In this document: one piece after another, positions 62,096-64,000 of the stretch
How the letters are laid out: each line of letters opens with the position of its first letter
Position numbering within the stretch: the stretch's first letter is position 1
NCBI GenBank assembly: GCA_009746045.1
Contig: RPFO01000104.1
Coordinates: 1,494,155-1,558,154, forward strand
Source: Mesostigma viride
Taxonomy: Eukaryota; Streptophyta; Mesostigmatophyceae; Mesostigmatales; Mesostigmataceae
Direction of reading: 5' to 3'
Length of the DNA: 64,000 bases
Made by a program: the position numbers and the translations under genes
Notes under the pieces: model-generated
The model's input: the letters and a program-made list of their open reading frames with translations, nothing else
What the model was told of the DNA's origin: nothing
Databases searched by the model: none

Positions 62096-63745
62096 TGTAG
62101 CACATATTCCTTGCTGCATGGATGGATGGAGGTGGGCGAGGCCGCGGAATCGAACTAAGCTAACTCTAAGCTATCTAGTCTAGAAAATCCTAACTAAGCT
62201 ACTCAGCAAAGCGCCCCTTCTGCTTGGCCGGGGGGAGCTGAGAGGGCTTGCCCACAGGGGCTGGCGTGTGAGCCTCAGTGGTGGACAATCTTCTGCCAGA
62301 CTGCCACCTCTTCTTGTTCTGCCGGCATAGCAGTCCAAGCAAGAGAGAGGGAGTGAATGCGGTGTTCAAACTGAGCTGGGACCACTACTGGTTGTCGGTC
62401 GGCCAGCAACATCTCGGTGTGTAGTTCATGGCAAGTTTACCCAGCTTTCTAGGAAATTATGTCCTTGGGGCCAGGCCAGCTAGGTCAGGATGTGCCGCCC
62501 TGCTGGTTGGCCAAGCCACTGGGGGCCGGCCAGACCAAGGGCAGTATCTACCTGAGTGGTGCGAGCAAGATGTCCTACAAATGCTATCCTACGCTGCCTA
62601 ATCTCGTCCGAAATGCGAGGCATACCCTGATACAAAGACTCTAACTAATGACCTAATAATGCGTGGAAAACCCTACATTCAGGACCTGTCGAAGCATCCT
62701 GTAAACCGTGCTGTCTAGCTTGGCGGCCAGTGTGTCCGTGAGTGTCCATGCCTCGGCGCCATACGTAATTAGGCACCGTGAGGACGAGGACCTTGAAGAG
62801 CATTCGTTTGCGGTGCTTGCCCAGGCCCTTCGAGTGCAGGTAGGTTTTGAGCGAAAGAAGCCTAGCCCAGGCCAGGCCGATCGATGTGGGTTTGTGGATG
62901 TCCACATCGTCGGCTGTGTTGGGGAGCATACTCCCCAGCAGTTTGAAGCGATCACGGAACGGGACCTCTGTCCCGTCTAGCAGCCGGGGCCTCAGCGGGG
63001 AGCTGCATGGTAGCCCCAGTCACCATCGCCTCAGTTTTGACACAAATCTCCAGCCCCACCGCTCGCGCCTCTAAGCCGGCCTAGACAGTCCAGCCAGGTC
63101 TGAATGTGCTCGGGGCGCGCGATGAGGGTGGCATCATCCGCATAAATCAGGTCGGACAGGCGGTAACCAGGGCCACCGCCGCCGCCGCTCGTTAAGGATG
63201 TCCAAGCCGGGCTCGAACCCCAGCAGCAAAGCGCGCACGTGCCCGGCGCATGACGTGATCCACGACGTAATAATGAACAGATATGCATGGGGACACTGGA
63301 CACAACCTTGCCACACCCCGTGGTGAAGCCGTGGTGAGGGGACATGGTGGGGTGGTGCCTTCCGCAGTCCGCACAACTGCCTGTGAGCCCTCATACAGTC
63401 GACGAATGGCAGCAATAAACGCTGGTGGTTCACACGATCCAGAGCTAGGATGGCCCAAAGAGCCTCCCAGAGGACCGTGTCAAAGGCCCGCCTTGATATA
63501 GTCAACAAAAATGAAGACCAGCAGCAAACCGTCAGGGCAAAGGCGACGCACCTCCTCCATCAACCGGCGCGCGGCAAATACAGCCATCGGCAGTGTTACG
63601 ACCACGACGGAAACCCATCTGAGACTCACCCAGGTGTGCCAGGGTCCAGCGTGGCGCGGAGCCGCGGTGCAGCATCATGCGCATGAAGACCTTCAGCGCG
63701 GCGCTCTGGAGGCAGACTGTTACGCCTCGGGTTTCTACCGCCACC
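62096..63745 (-). mobile_element. LINE fragment C: decayed RT and C-terminal domain
   Basis: The longest LINE copy in the window, with many frameshifts. Upstream RT pieces: ESQMGFRRGRNTADG (about 63,620), RAFDTVLWEALWAILALDRV (about 63,480), a GVWQGC-like strand (about 63,320), then [20 protein letters not shown] (about 63,160), [32 protein letters not shown]-like sequence and a PVGKP end near 62,215. It shows what fragment B has lost upstream of YADD. Not functional. Confidence 0.85.
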
Positions 63746-64000
63746 TCTACCTCTACCTGGCCTGATGCTACCTAAACTAGTAAGGCCGCCTCTAGTTAAA
63801 CCCCTAGCGAAAGACGAACGAGACGATCCAGATCTCAGTGCATTAACGTAAGTATTACTATAATACGCCATAAGCCATTTACACAACCCGTTGACTCCAG
63901 GAATAGAGGAAGGAAACACAACTACACTGCCGTGACCCAAGCCTATATGTGTTAATTCATTTAACACACGCCGAGTGCACACACGAGGGGTAGAACGTGC
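63746..64000 (-). other. Unassigned open frame at the window end
   Basis: The minus strand is open through VLNELTHIGLGHGSVVVFPS and SIPGVNGLCKWLMAYYSNTY, joining the LINE RT region. It may be part of a further retroelement, but I cannot name it. Confidence 0.3.

Noticed and set aside
1-64000. A bacterial or plasmid origin for the window
   Set aside because: Introns, LTR and non-LTR retrotransposons, TTTAGGG telomere repeats and long microsatellites show a eukaryotic nuclear genome; Ig-like repeats of bacterial type also occur in viruses.

Overview
The window looks like nuclear DNA of a eukaryote, most likely a green alga, carrying a decayed block of giant-virus (nucleocytoplasmic large DNA virus) DNA. 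Eukaryotic evidence: an interstitial TTTAGGG-type telomere repeat (40,954-41,018), split genes with GT-AG introns, a GT29 sialyltransferase-like gene, a WW-domain exon, several non-LTR retrotransposon fragments, two complete LTR retrotransposons, a CACTA-type DNA transposon and very long (CATC)n arrays. The exact species cannot be told from the sequence.

Viral block. Viral-type genes lie at 1-256, 8,114-12,786, 25,004-27,116 and 36,925-about 40,240. They are short, closely packed and on both strands, with TATA-like motifs very near the start codons. They include a DUF5767-like giant-virus protein, a U-box-like protein, a large tandem Ig-like (Big_12-type) protein with a cohesin-like end, a tandem duplicate of a Cys/His protein, and several unknown proteins. 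Three large mobile elements interrupt this block, each inside a viral reading frame. LTR element 1 (262-8,113, TSD ATAGG) splits one ORF. A 12.2-kb CACTA-type element (12,787-25,003, 56-bp perfect TIRs, 2-bp TSD CT) splits the Ig-like gene. LTR element 2 (27,117-36,924, TSD AGAAG) splits the lysine/glycine tail of the DUF5767-like gene. Removing each element together with one TSD copy joins the viral frame exactly, so the block was once about 10.4 kb of continuous viral DNA. Several viral genes also carry small frameshifts or stops, so the block is probably a decaying endogenous giant-virus segment.

The two LTR retrotransposons belong to one unusual lineage. Both have LTRs ending AGTT...AACT instead of TG...CA, an extra ORF before gag, a visible order gag-integrase-protease-RT-RNase H, an RT active site reading HGDD, a protease motif reading DTN, and a shared tRNA T-arm/Pol III B-box sequence in the 3' noncoding region. 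The CACTA-type element holds a three-exon gene, other candidate exons, a nested piggyBac-like non-autonomous element, a LINE fragment, satellites and 15-bp subterminal repeats.

Beyond the viral genes, a G-rich region with an inverted repeat runs straight into CCCTAAA repeats, oriented as the left telomere of the DNA to the right. From 41 to 64 kb the DNA looks host-like and gene-poor: a WW exon, two signal-peptide first exons, a two-exon gene start, a small Cys-rich ORF, the GT29 gene, a 2.4-kb TIR element and, from 58.6 kb, a cluster of decayed LINEs with tetranucleotide arrays and A/T-rich tails.
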